A DNA stretch of 32,311 bases from Fidelibacterota bacterium (GCA_021734645.1 JAIPIQ010000006.1:1-32311); one strand, 5' to 3'. Positions 25,239 to 32,311 are shown, counted from the stretch's first letter. Notes: generated from the sequence alone by a model not told the origin. A program made the numbers and translations.

Positions 25239-26438
25239 ATGGATAACCAGTTATTGTTGGAGCGGATGGCGTGCTGCACGGAGTGGCAAATCCGCAATCA
25301 GGTCACAGACCGGCAGGACGCCAACCGTGGGCGCTTCATCCGCAGCTACGACCAGGCCACCGGGCATCTCATCCTGACGGGCAACTGGCAAACCGGCACC
25401 GCGCTGATGGCGTTGTTGGCGGTGTACCGGCTGACCGGTGACCCACGCTGCCTGGACGCGGCGGAGTTGGCGGGCCGCTACATCATGTCGTTGCAGGTCA
25501 TGGACAGTGCGGATAAATATTACGGGGCCATTCGCGAATTGACCCCCCAGTCGCTTGAGTTCGCGCCGCGCGACGCCACCAGCGCCGCCTGGGCCCTGGT
25601 ATGGCTGTACACCTTCACCGGCGATGAGACGTACCTGCGGCGGGCGATCCTTTTTGCGGAATTCCATTTGAAATACTGCATGTGTGAAGGCTGGCCGCTG
25701 TACGCATGCTACATGACCACGGAACTCGATGATTTCTTGGCCCGCGGTTCCTTCCAATCCGGAACCGGACTGTTCTACTACGACTTGTTCATGGCTTCCA
25801 AGGATCCCCGCTATATCGCGTCCGGATTGCGTCCGATTGCCGACAACTACCGCAAGTACTTCATTCGGGAGGACGGCAGCCTGGTGCAGGAGCGGGAGAT
25901 TTTCACGTGGGCGGAGAAACCCGGCGCCGCGGAACAGGGGCATACGAGCCCCAATATGCATGCGTTCAACGATGATTTCGGCGCGCCGATGCTGTGGGCC
26001 GCCGCCGGCCTTTTCGGGGATGAGGAATACCGGCTCACGGCCCTGCGGTTTGTGCGCTGGTTGGCGGCGCATCTGCCGGGGAACTGGGAACACACGCCTT
26101 CCGCCGTCCCGATGGGGCTGATGTATTTCAACGACTTCGGCAACTATTATCAAGACCAAGAGCTGTTGACGGCTCGCGAGTGGGCCCTGGGCGCCTTGTT
26201 GAACATGCAATATCTCGATCGCGGCGATCCGAAGCTGGACGGGGCATTCAAGGGCCGGTACGAGGGGGCGGCCGGGGTTCCTGGCGGCGGCGCCCGTTGC
26301 CTCAACAATCGCACCACCTCCTATGCCCTGATTGCGCTGGCCAAGCTGGCCGGCGACCCGGAAAACATCTGGCTCGGCGCCAGAAACAGCCCGTTCGTGG
26401 ATCCGTTGACCCTTGGCCCACATTTGCTGAAGTATTAA
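25239..26438 (+). CDS. Putative alpha/alpha-barrel (six-hairpin glycosidase-like) protein
   Basis: 399 residues. AGGGAG precedes the ATG. The sequence alternates long helices with short loops (TGNWQTGTALMALLAVYRLTG, GSFQSGTGLFYYDLFMASKDP, DDFGAPMLWAAAGLFGDEEY), the periodicity of (alpha/alpha)6 barrels such as GH88, GH105 and the epimerase family. Aromatic and acidic residues suit a sugar-binding cleft. No catalytic motif allows assignment to one family, and no signal peptide is present. It lies 25 bases after the GH4 gene and 39 before the epimerase-like gene, so it is almost certainly co-transcribed and acts on the same sugar. It may be a hydrolase, lyase or isomerase. Confidence 0.6.
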   Translation: MDNQLLLERMACCTEWQIRNQVTDRQDANRGRFIRSYDQATGHLILTGNWQTGTALMALLAVYRLTGDPRCLDAAELAGRYIMSLQVMDSADKYYGAIRELTPQSLEFAPRDATSAAWALVWLYTFTGDETYLRRAILFAEFHLKYCMCEGWPLYACYMTTELDDFLARGSFQSGTGLFYYDLFMASKDPRYIASGLRPIADNYRKYFIREDGSLVQEREIFTWAEKPGAAEQGHTSPNMHAFNDDFGAPMLWAAAGLFGDEEYRLTALRFVRWLAAHLPGNWEHTPSAVPMGLMYFNDFGNYYQDQELLTAREWALGALLNMQYLDRGDPKLDGAFKGRYEGAAGVPGGGARCLNNRTTSYALIALAKLAGDPENIWLGARNSPFVDPLTLGPHLLKY

Positions 26439-26477
26439 CGCCGGGAAGCAGGATTCGCGCCGACGGGGAGGTGAACA

Positions 26478-27713
26478 GTGGCCAATGCCCGAAAGGTTCC
26501 CATGGATTTCGAAGAACTCCGGTTGTTCTACCGGCGGACCTTACTGGATGATATCATTCCGTTCTGGATGCGCCATGCCATAGACCCGGCCGGGGGGTTG
26601 AACACCTGCCTGCGCGATGACGGCACACTCGTTTCCCGCGATAAGTGGCTCTGGAGCCAGTGGCGCGCCGTGTGGGTGTTCAGCACGCTCTACAATCGCG
26701 TGGAAAAGCGCCCGGAGTGGCTTGAACTTGCCACCCACATCTACGATTTCACCCGCCGCCACGGGTGGATCGCCAGCGTCGGCGGCTGGGCGTTGCGCCT
26801 TGACCACCAGGGCCATGTCCTTGATGGCTGCCAGAGCATTTACGTGGATGCCTTTGCCATCTATGGCCTGGTCGAATACTGCCGCGCCACCAACAACGCC
26901 CCCGAGGCCGTCGCGCTCCTCAGGCGGACGGCCGAAAATACCTTGCGCCGCCTCCGCGACACGCCCCGCGACCAACTGCCCCATTTTCCCTATCCCATCC
27001 CGCCCGGCGCCAAGACCCATGGCGTGCCCATGATGTTCAGCCTGATCCTCTGGGAATTGGGACAATATCTGGACGATGATCTGTACCGCACGGCGGCGCA
27101 AGGCTACTCCCGTGAAATCTTCGAATGTTTCCACCGTCCCGAATGTGACTTCGTTGTCGAGCGCGTTACCCTGGACAACCGCGAAATGCCCGCGCCGCTG
27201 GGCACGGCCGTCGTCCCCGGCCATGTGATCGAGGACATGTGGTTCCAAATCCACATTTTGCGCGATCTGGGAGACGCCGCCCGGATCAACGAGGCCTGCC
27301 GGCTCATGCGGCGCCACACCGCGGCGGGTTGGGACGCGGAATATGGCGGGCTGTTTCTCGCCATCGACGCCGCTGGCCGCGCAGAGGTCGGTTGGCCGTT
27401 CGCCGAGGCCAAGCTCTGGTGGCCGCATACCGAGGCGCTGTACGCGTTATTGCTCGCCTTTGAATACACCGGCGCGCAATGGTGCCTTGATTGGCACAAG
27501 AAAATTCAGGACTATTCCTTCGCGCGCTACCCGGTGGCCGGGCATGGCGAATGGACCCAGAAACTCGACCGGCGCGGCGAGCCGTTCAGCGCCACCGTGG
27601 CATTGCCCGTCAAAGATCCGTTTCACCTGTCCCGCGCCCTGATCCTCTGCCTCGAAGTCCTGGAACGGCTGAGCCCCGGCACAGCCGGCAACCGGGGCCA
27701 TCGGGCAAAGTAG
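26478..27713 (+). CDS. N-acylglucosamine 2-epimerase (AGE)/cellobiose 2-epimerase family protein
   Basis: 411 residues from the GTG at 26478, which has GGGGAGG at good distance; an ATG at 26502 (MDFEELRLFYRRTLLDDIIP is the family opening) is equally credible. The family's features are clear: WSQWRAVWVFSTLYN; PGHVIEDMW with His249 and Glu252; KLWWPHTEALYALL with His317 and Glu319; KDPFHLSRAL with His383. The His249/His383 pair corresponds in spacing to the two catalytic histidines of AGE and cellobiose epimerases, which invert the sugar at C2. It is cytoplasmic, forms an alpha/alpha barrel, and is the last gene of the GH4 operon. It probably converts the monosaccharide released by GH4, or a disaccharide, into its C2 epimer. 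The 3' half is notably C-rich on the coding strand. Confidence 0.85.
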   Translation: MANARKVPMDFEELRLFYRRTLLDDIIPFWMRHAIDPAGGLNTCLRDDGTLVSRDKWLWSQWRAVWVFSTLYNRVEKRPEWLELATHIYDFTRRHGWIASVGGWALRLDHQGHVLDGCQSIYVDAFAIYGLVEYCRATNNAPEAVALLRRTAENTLRRLRDTPRDQLPHFPYPIPPGAKTHGVPMMFSLILWELGQYLDDDLYRTAAQGYSREIFECFHRPECDFVVERVTLDNREMPAPLGTAVVPGHVIEDMWFQIHILRDLGDAARINEACRLMRRHTAAGWDAEYGGLFLAIDAAGRAEVGWPFAEAKLWWPHTEALYALLLAFEYTGAQWCLDWHKKIQDYSFARYPVAGHGEWTQKLDRRGEPFSATVALPVKDPFHLSRALILCLEVLERLSPGTAGNRGHRAK

Positions 27714-27754
27714 AGAAACCCGATCACGGGGGCCATTGGTCGGCATTTTGGCGT

Positions 27755-27774
27755 GCGGCAGCGTGAGCTGCCGC
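27755..27774 (+). terminator. Possible hairpin terminator after the GH4 operon
   Basis: GCGGCAGC and GCTGCCGC pair perfectly around a GTGA (GNRA-type) loop, followed only by TTT and then GAG. The stem is good but the T tract is short, so it may equally be a dispersed hairpin repeat or a 3' stabiliser. It lies 41 bases after the epimerase stop. Confidence 0.4.
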
Positions 27775-27834
27775 TTTGAGCGGTGTCCGCCGCACGATCT
27801 GATTTTTCGGGGGCTGAAAGAATTCGAGGCATTG

Positions 27835-27880
27835 GGGACCCAGAAGTGGTGCCCGTCAATCTTTGTCGCGAGCCTTGTCG
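27835..27880 (+). repeat. 46-base direct repeat, copy 1
   Basis: Begins GGGACCCAGAAG and ends CTTTGTCGCG-AG-CCTTGTCG. By eye it matches 29502-29547 at 37 of 46 positions without gaps. Both copies are in the same orientation and flank the oxidoreductase gene at 28138-29358. Confidence 0.7.
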
Positions 27881-28005
27881 TGAGCTTTGTCGTATAGACA
27901 CGGGCGTCTTGCCCATGAAAGGGCAGCAGGGACCCAATAGCTGCGTCCGCTACGCTTTGTCGCGCACCTTGTCGCGCACCTTGTCGGAGAACGTCGAACA
28001 TCGGA

Positions 28006-28028
28006 ACATCGAACGTCGAGTTCAGAAT
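28006..28028 (+). repeat. 23-base exact repeat, copy 1
   Basis: The 23 bases starting ACATCGAACGTCGAG are identical to 29595-29617. The preceding 20 bases carry a related GAACATCGGAAC pattern. Confidence 0.75.
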
Positions 28029-28036
28029 GAGAATAA

Positions 28037-28069
28037 CGCCTAGCGCCTAGCGCCTAACGCCTAGCGCCT
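28037..28069 (+). repeat. 7-base tandem repeat array
   Basis: About 4.7 copies of CGCCTAG (third copy CGCCTAA). It is followed by degenerate CCTGAAACCT/CAAACCTGACACC units. Confidence 0.8.
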
Positions 28070-28137
28070 CCTGAAACCTCAAACCTGACACCTGTTTCCT
28101 CAAACGTACCCGTTCACCGCGGGAATCTGAACGGCGC

Positions 28138-29358
28138 TCACGTCCAGAGCGGATTATCAATGATGCGGCTCAGGTCGGGCGGCAGCAGGTCGGCGGGATT
28201 GACAAAGCCCCCCTCGGCCGCGGCCTGGATGCCCGCATAGCCGAGCAGCTCGGCGGCGAACGCCTGGTCAACGGTGCTGAAGGGCTCCTCGGCGCCGCGC
28301 ATGACCAGGTAAAAATGTTTGGCCATGAATCCGTCGCCGTTGTAGTGGTTGCGGCCAAGATAGTCGAAATCGTACTTTTGTTGGTCGTGAACCATGCCAT
28401 AGCGTGGGCAAACCAAAATGTGACCGCCAAACTGCTCGCCCAGGTTAATTTCCATGGCGCCCTCGGTGCCATGAATTTCGTAGACGCGGTGATGATAGGC
28501 ACGCGGCGAGAAGAACCACTGGTGGTAGGTGCCGAAAACGCCATTGGCGAATTCAAACAGGCACAAATCGTTATCGGGCGTGTCCGCCTCGCGGGCATAA
28601 ACGCACAGGTCATTCTTCACCCGGGAAAGCTCCTCCATCGCGAAATGGCCGTTCCGGTAGAGGATATTCTGCATGCTCTCGGGACACGTCGTCCGTTCGG
28701 CGCAGGTGCGGCAGCGCAAGTCGTTCGGCTTGTCCCCGCCAAAGGCCTGCAATTTCTGCGTCGCCGCCACCCGGACGGGCACATCCTCCAGCAGCCAAAG
28801 CAGGATGTCGAAATCATGGGTGGCCTTTTCGAGCAGCCAAGTCCCGGAAAGCTCCTTGCGCCGCCGCCAATTGTGGTAACCACCATTGCCGTAATGGCAA
28901 TTCTGGACGAAGCGGGTCGAACAGATGCTGCCGATGTCTCCCCGGTCCAGCATTTTCTTCGCCGCGCGCAAAATGGGCGCGTAACGCATGCAGTGGCCGA
29001 CAAGAATCTTGCCCGGATAGCCCTGGGCGAATCGGACCACTTCGCAGATTTTATCGAAGGTGCTATCGAGCGGCTTCTCAATCAAGATGGGTATGGATAA
29101 TCCGGCGAAGCCCTGCAAATGCTCAAGATGGCAATGGTTGGGGGAACCAATCACCGCGCCATCCAGTTGCTCCTGGGCCACCATCTCCGCGACCGTACGG
29201 TAGCGCCGGGGGCGCACGCCCAACTCACAACCCTTCTCATACTTGTCGTCGAACGGCTCGACGCAGGCCGTCAGCTCGACCAGACCCCCCGATTGCTGAT
29301 GAATCTCGCCAGCCACCCCCCGGGGCCGTCCACTCCAGCCGACTACCCCCAGCTTCAT
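28138..29358 (-). CDS. Gfo/Idh/MocA family oxidoreductase with cysteine cluster
   Basis: Minus strand from the ATG at 29358, with AGGAGG nine bases upstream. A frame open up to 29526 adds 56 residues that come from repeat sequence and should be rejected. About 406 residues. MKLGVVGWSG starts the Rossmann fold (this GWSG replaces the usual GxGxxG, an oddity), LIEKPLDSTF holds the dehydrogenase EKP motif, and KATHDFDILLWLLE supplies the His/Asp helix. RCRTCAERTTCPES resembles the cysteine cluster in the other oxidoreductase of this window. It ends in DLSRIIDNPLWT. A sugar or cyclitol substrate is expected; the exact one is unknown. The gene stands alone between two repeat-laden spacers and is divergent from the LacI-type regulator. 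Confidence 0.85.
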   Translation of the reverse strand: MKLGVVGWSGRPRGVAGEIHQQSGGLVELTACVEPFDDKYEKGCELGVRPRRYRTVAEMVAQEQLDGAVIGSPNHCHLEHLQGFAGLSIPILIEKPLDSTFDKICEVVRFAQGYPGKILVGHCMRYAPILRAAKKMLDRGDIGSICSTRFVQNCHYGNGGYHNWRRRKELSGTWLLEKATHDFDILLWLLEDVPVRVAATQKLQAFGGDKPNDLRCRTCAERTTCPESMQNILYRNGHFAMEELSRVKNDLCVYAREADTPDNDLCLFEFANGVFGTYHQWFFSPRAYHHRVYEIHGTEGAMEINLGEQFGGHILVCPRYGMVHDQQKYDFDYLGRNHYNGDGFMAKHFYLVMRGAEEPFSTVDQAFAAELLGYAGIQAAAEGGFVNPADLLPPDLSRIIDNPLWT

Positions 29359-29501
29359 AACGCCGCCCTCCTGACCGGAAATCCCGCTGGGCCCAAAGGC
29401 CGCCCGTTGATCCGCCTGCCCTGTTTCCCTATTCATGCCGGGCAGTATGTTGGTGGCGCACGTGGGCGTCAAGCGCCCAGAAAGAAGCGCCGAGGGAATC
29501 A

Positions 29502-29547
29502 GGGACCCAGAAGCGGAGTTCCCCAACCTTTGTCGCGCACCTTGTCG
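29502..29547 (+). repeat. 46-base direct repeat, copy 2
   Basis: The partner of 27835-27880, in the same orientation about 1.67 kb apart. It differs at roughly nine positions. Confidence 0.7.
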
Positions 29548-29594
29548 GGAATCTCATGATCTTCTCACGGAGGCACGAAGGCACAGAGGAGAGC

Positions 29595-29617
29595 ACATCG
29601 AACGTCGAGTTCAGAAT
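29595..29617 (+). repeat. 23-base exact repeat, copy 2
   Basis: Identical to 28006-28028 over 23 bases. The two repeats occur in the same order here as in the first spacer, so both spacers carry the same set of sequences. Confidence 0.75.
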
Positions 29618-29649
29618 TTTATTACACCTGCTCCTACACGCCTGAAGCT

Positions 29650-29768
29650 CTTGCAAAACCTCCAGCGGACGACACGGAGGTCGTCCCTCCATTTGAAACG
29701 CGCGGGTCTTGAACTGATTTCTGGAGGGTCGGGCTCCGTCCCGACCGATGATCAGGAGGTTTTGCAAG
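29650..29768. repeat. 119-bp element with 14-bp perfect terminal inverted repeats and two hairpins
   Basis: CTTGCAAAACCTCC (29650-29663) is the exact reverse complement of GGAGGTTTTGCAAG (29755-29768). Inside are two hairpins with 7-bp stems and 6-base loops: GGACGAC/GTCGTCC (29667-29686) and GGTCGGG/CCCGACC (29727-29746). The layout resembles a REP-doublet or MITE. No transposase and no clear target duplication are visible. Confidence 0.7.
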
Positions 29769-29879
29769 CGCCTCACCTATCTTTCCATTCATGTTCACAC
29801 GCAGGTCCAGCCCGCTCGGGCGGCATCCCCCCGGCAGCGGCGAGCTTTACAACCGCCCCTCTACTTGGTACAGAAGCTC

Positions 29880-31055
29880 ATGCAATCGGTTGGAAGCCCC
29901 TCGACGGAATCGCGGTCGGCGCATGCCGGCCGGCCGCGCATGGAAGATATTGCCGCCCGGATCGGTGTGTCCAAATCAACGGTCTCCAGGGCCTTGCGGA
30001 ACGACGCCCGCATCTCGGTTGCCATGCGCAGGCGCATCGCCCGGGCCGCGCGCGACCTGGGCTACCGCAAGAACCCGCTGGTCGCCGCCCTCATGGCCGA
30101 TATTCGCGCCGTGTATCCCGCCAAGAAGCACGCCACGACCATCGCTTTTTTTATCCCGGCCGACAATGCCGCCGTGTGGTTCAAGGTTTCCGCTTATGTT
30201 GACTTTCTCGACGGCGCGCGGCGGCGGTGTGACGAACTGGGCTTCCAACTGGACACGATTGCGCTGGATGCCTGCAAAGGGAAAATCAGCCAGGTCACGC
30301 GCGTGCTGCGCACCCGCGGTATCCGGGGCGTGGTGGTCGGCCCGCACCGGTTGCAAGCCCCTCCCGTCGGTCCGGATTGGGATGTTTTCTGGCAGTCATT
30401 CTCATTTGCCCTGCTCGGGGTTTCCTTTGCGCACGTGCCATTGCACCGGGCTTCGAGTCACCATTACTTGTGCATGCTGAACGGGTTGCAGGCGCTGACC
30501 CGCCTGGGGTACCAGCGGGTGGCGCTGGCGAACCATGCGGATATGGATGATCGGTACATGCACCAGTTTGTCGGCGCGGCCGGGGGGCACGCGACCGAAG
30601 TGCCGCCGGCGCGCCGCGTGCCGCCGCTGTTGGCCAAGACGCTGAATCGCGAGACCTGCCTGCGGTGGTTTGAAAAATACAGGCCCGATGCCATTCTCAG
30701 CGGTGAGCCGCTCATCACCGGCTGGCTCGAATCCGCCGGCATCAAGATCCCCCGCGATGTGGGATACGCCGTGACGAACAACCAGGGCCATGCCCATATC
30801 GCCGGGATTGACCAGCGCCTGCCGATCGTCGGGGCCAACGCCACGGACTTGGTCGCCACCCAGCTCTATCACAACGAGACCGGCCTGCCTCCCCATCAGT
30901 TACTCGTGCTTTCAGAAGGCATGTGGGTGGACGGCCCCACGGCGCCGGGCAAAGCCCCTCACCCGCCGACGCGCGCGACCCCGAACGCCAGCCGCCGTCC
31001 CCGGGCCGGTGGCACCCGATCTCGCGCAACGGGTTGCACAAAAAAGACAGGGTAA
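29880..31055 (+). CDS. LacI-family transcriptional regulator
   Basis: 391 residues from the ATG at 29880; the frame is open further upstream into the repeat element, but that part has no family features. The N-terminal helix-turn-helix is clear: RPRMEDIAARIGVSKSTVSR (residues 18-37), with hinge LGYRKNPLVAALM following. The periplasmic-binding-protein-like sensor domain follows (TIAFFIPADNAAVWFKVS, FLDGARRRCDELGFQL, RTRGIRGVVVG), ending near LVLSEGMWVDGP. This type binds a sugar or derivative and releases DNA. About 34 further residues are disordered, Pro/Arg/Thr-rich (PTRATPNASRRPRAGGTRSR), unusual for LacI. The operator-like palindrome of the next promoter lies inside these last codons. The likely targets are that promoter and the matching one before GH4. 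No Shine-Dalgarno is obvious, so the message may be leaderless. Confidence 0.85.
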   Translation: MQSVGSPSTESRSAHAGRPRMEDIAARIGVSKSTVSRALRNDARISVAMRRRIARAARDLGYRKNPLVAALMADIRAVYPAKKHATTIAFFIPADNAAVWFKVSAYVDFLDGARRRCDELGFQLDTIALDACKGKISQVTRVLRTRGIRGVVVGPHRLQAPPVGPDWDVFWQSFSFALLGVSFAHVPLHRASSHHYLCMLNGLQALTRLGYQRVALANHADMDDRYMHQFVGAAGGHATEVPPARRVPPLLAKTLNRETCLRWFEKYRPDAILSGEPLITGWLESAGIKIPRDVGYAVTNNQGHAHIAGIDQRLPIVGANATDLVATQLYHNETGLPPHQLLVLSEGMWVDGPTAPGKAPHPPTRATPNASRRPRAGGTRSRATGCTKKTG

Positions 31056-31079
31056 TGACTTGACGCCGGGCGCCGCGGG
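31024..31079 (+). promoter_or_regulatory. LacI-type operator plus promoter of glycine-rich gene (copy B)
   Basis: GCGCAAC-GG-GTTGCAC (31024-31039; one arm mismatch against copy A), TTGACG (31060-31065) at the same 36-base offset, and GCGCCGCGGG (31070-31079) at the same 4-base gap. The -10 box is less clear (CAAATA at 31084-31089). The operator lies within the last codons of the regulator gene. Confidence 0.65.
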
Positions 31080-31143
31080 TACCCAAATAGGCGTATCGGA
31101 GTAAAGTGTCGGTTGAAGAAGACCCAGCGATGAGGAGCAGACG

Positions 31144-32311
31144 ATGAAGCATAATCAATTGAAGTTGGCGGCAGGCGTGGTGAGTGCGGCGTTGCTATTG
31201 GGATTGCCCGCGGTGGGTTGGGCGCAGGCCGTGAACTGGGACGAAATCATTTTCCGCACGGTCGCGGAAACCTCGTTCGTCATTCATGAGTATCGCGCGG
31301 TGGGCGAGCACGATTTTGCGACGCCCGCGGGGGTGACGGCGGTCGAGTACCTGGTCGTTGGCGGCGGCGGCGCGGGTGGCACCTCCAAGCCTGGTTATGG
31401 CGGTGGCGGTGGCGGCGGCGCCGGCGGGCTGCTCAAGTATGTGGCGGGGGAAGCCGACAATTCGGGCACCGACCCGCTGGCCGTATCTGGCACACTGGAT
31501 GTCACGGTGGGCGCGGGCGCCCCCACAGCAGGTGATGCGGCCGGCGCGAACGGCAGCAATTCGCTATTCGGTGAGATCACGGCGACGGGCGGTGGCGGCG
31601 GCGGGCGGGGAAACATTCTTTCGTTCCTGATCCCGGGGAAGGATGGCGGGTCCGGTGGCGGCTCGCCGGGCTATACCCCAGACGACGCCAACAAATTGCA
31701 GCCAGGCGGTGAGGGCGTAGTGGGTCAGGGTCATGACGGGGGTGTGGGTGAGTATAAGGCGGCGGCTGGCGGTGGCGGCGCGGCGGCGGCCGGCGTTCAG
31801 GGGACGGGCGGTACGACGATGGTGGGCGGCGCCGGCGGGGCTGGTGTAGCCAGCGCGATCACCAGCGCCGAAGTATATTATGCTGGCGGCGGCGGCGGCG
31901 GTGGCCAAGCTGGCGGTGGCCTCGGTGGCGTGGGGGGCGGCGGCAATGCCGGGCCATCGGCGAACACCCACGGCTCGCCGGGCGCGGCGAATACCGGCGG
32001 CGGCGGCGGCGGAAATAGTGTGAGCGGGGTGACCTACACTCGCGGTGGCGCCGGGGGCTCGGGCATCGTGGTCGTGCGCTATGCGCTCGCGGACGTGACG
32101 GACTACCAGAACGGCTATAAACTGAGTGGCAATGCCCGCCGGATCCAGGCGGACAATGACGTTGATTTGAAGATCGCGCAAAACGAAACGCTTTCCCTGC
32201 TTGCGGATGGGGAAGTGCAACTGGGCGCGGATGCCACTCTTGCGGTGCAGGGAACGCTGCTGTTGGGCGCCGCCGCGGATGTCACGCTGGGTAGCGGCGT
32301 GCTGACGATTT
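31144..32311 (+). CDS. Glycine-rich exported surface protein, 3' end beyond window
   Basis: The frame is open to the window end, giving 389 residues so far. GAGGAG lies seven bases before the ATG. A signal peptide is clear: MKHNQLK, hydrophobic AAGVVSAALLLGLPAVG, cleavage near GWAQA. VEYLVVGGGGAGG followed by GGGGGGGAGGLLKYV, then LDVTVGAG, is the pattern of the glycine-rich domain found in large bacterial secreted and phage-tail-like proteins. Glycine blocks recur to about residue 315 (GGAGGSGIVVVRYA). From residue 335 a beta-rich region begins (IAQNETLSLLADGEVQLGAD, ATLAVQGTLLLGAAADVTLG), as in adhesins or autotransporter-like passengers. A C-terminal anchor cannot be seen. The promoter carries a LacI-type operator shared with the GH4 operon, so its expression is probably tied to sugar use. 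Function inferred: cell-surface or substrate adhesion. Confidence 0.75.
   Translation, partial: MKHNQLKLAAGVVSAALLLGLPAVGWAQAVNWDEIIFRTVAETSFVIHEYRAVGEHDFATPAGVTAVEYLVVGGGGAGGTSKPGYGGGGGGGAGGLLKYVAGEADNSGTDPLAVSGTLDVTVGAGAPTAGDAAGANGSNSLFGEITATGGGGGGRGNILSFLIPGKDGGSGGGSPGYTPDDANKLQPGGEGVVGQGHDGGVGEYKAAAGGGGAAAAGVQGTGGTTMVGGAGGAGVASAITSAEVYYAGGGGGGGQAGGGLGGVGGGGNAGPSANTHGSPGAANTGGGGGGNSVSGVTYTRGGAGGSGIVVVRYALADVTDYQNGYKLSGNARRIQADNDVDLKIAQNETLSLLADGEVQLGADATLAVQGTLLLGAAADVTLGSGVLTI

Larger units (their letters stand above)
27714..28137. other. Intergenic region with dispersed repeats
   Basis: This 424-base gap holds a hairpin at 27755-27774, one copy of a 46-base repeat (27835-27880), multiple TTGTCGCGCAC units (near 27955-27985), a 23-base repeat copy (28006-28028) and a 7-base tandem array (28037-28069). 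No coding frame with recognisable family features is seen. Confidence 0.75.
29359..29879. other. Divergent intergenic region with repeats and inverted-repeat element
   Basis: This 521-base gap carries the second copies of the 46-base (29502-29547) and 23-base (29595-29617) repeats and a 119-bp inverted-repeat element (29650-29768). It ends with a possible promoter for the regulator: TTTACA (29846-29851), a 17-base spacer and TACAGA (29869-29874). No gene is supported. Confidence 0.65.

Noticed and set aside
25251-26423. 390-codon minus-strand frame
   Set aside because: It mirrors the alpha/alpha-barrel gene and has no independent support.
28037-28069. Tandem array as a possible CRISPR
   Set aside because: The unit is only 7 bases with no spacers, and no cas genes are present.
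29358-29526. Extra 56 N-terminal codons of the second oxidoreductase
   Set aside because: They fall partly in a dispersed repeat, and the Rossmann fold starts at the ATG at 29358 with a good ribosome-binding site.
31564-32220. 218-codon minus-strand frame
   Set aside because: It is the complement of glycine codons in the exported protein gene, which gives Ala/Arg-rich nonsense.
1-32311. tRNA, rRNA and riboswitch genes
   Set aside because: I looked for T-loop-like sequences and conserved rRNA stretches and found none that fold or match convincingly.

Overview
The window is GC-rich bacterial DNA, densely packed with carbohydrate-active genes. It also has Gfo/Idh/MocA oxidoreductases, a uroporphyrinogen-decarboxylase-like gene, a DUF4143 ATPase remnant, a glycine-rich secreted protein and many short dispersed repeats between genes. 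That mix is typical of polysaccharide-degrading members of the PVC superphylum (Kiritimatiellota, Lentisphaerota, Verrucomicrobiota). The assignment is an inference from gene content; no rRNA or tRNA is present to test it.

Region 1 (1-17515, all + strand) looks like one long operon whose 5' end lies outside the window. In order it encodes a putative TIM-barrel glycosidase (cut by the window edge), two secreted proteins sharing a C-terminal amidotransferase-like module, a GH129/GH101-like hydrolase, a GH31 alpha-xylosidase-type enzyme, a GH42 beta-galactosidase, a UroD-like protein, another TIM-barrel hydrolase and a U32 'peptidase'. Four-base ATGA overlaps join GH31 to GH42, GH42 to UroD, and the second TIM-barrel gene to U32.

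Region 2 (17559-22089) holds a convergent Gfo/Idh/MocA oxidoreductase, a broken DUF4143 gene, a GH110-type alpha-1,3-galactosidase and a membrane-anchored coiled-coil protein of unknown function.

Region 3 (22090-23533) is a two-gene unit: a small basic protein followed by an AbiEii-like nucleotidyltransferase. It has a consensus promoter and a perfect 10-bp inverted repeat that includes the start codon, so it looks like an autoregulated, leaderless toxin-antitoxin-like module.

Region 4 (23534-27713) is a three-gene operon: a GH4 NAD/Mn-dependent glycosidase, an alpha/alpha-barrel protein and an N-acylglucosamine-2-epimerase-like enzyme. Region 5 (27714-32311) has a second MocA-type oxidoreductase flanked by diverged direct repeats, a LacI-family regulator, and the start of a large glycine-rich exported protein that runs off the end.

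The most interesting signal is regulatory. The GH4 operon and the glycine-rich gene are preceded by the same module: a LacI-type palindrome, TTGACG exactly 36 bases further on, then a shared GC-rich block. The second copy sits inside the 3' end of the LacI-type regulator gene. Together the genes suggest a system for dismantling an alpha-galactosyl/alpha-GalNAc- or xylosyl-decorated glycan, with a local LacI protein controlling at least one sugar-processing operon and a surface protein. Two divergent intergenic regions also carry 119- and 135-bp elements bounded by perfect 14-bp inverted repeats.
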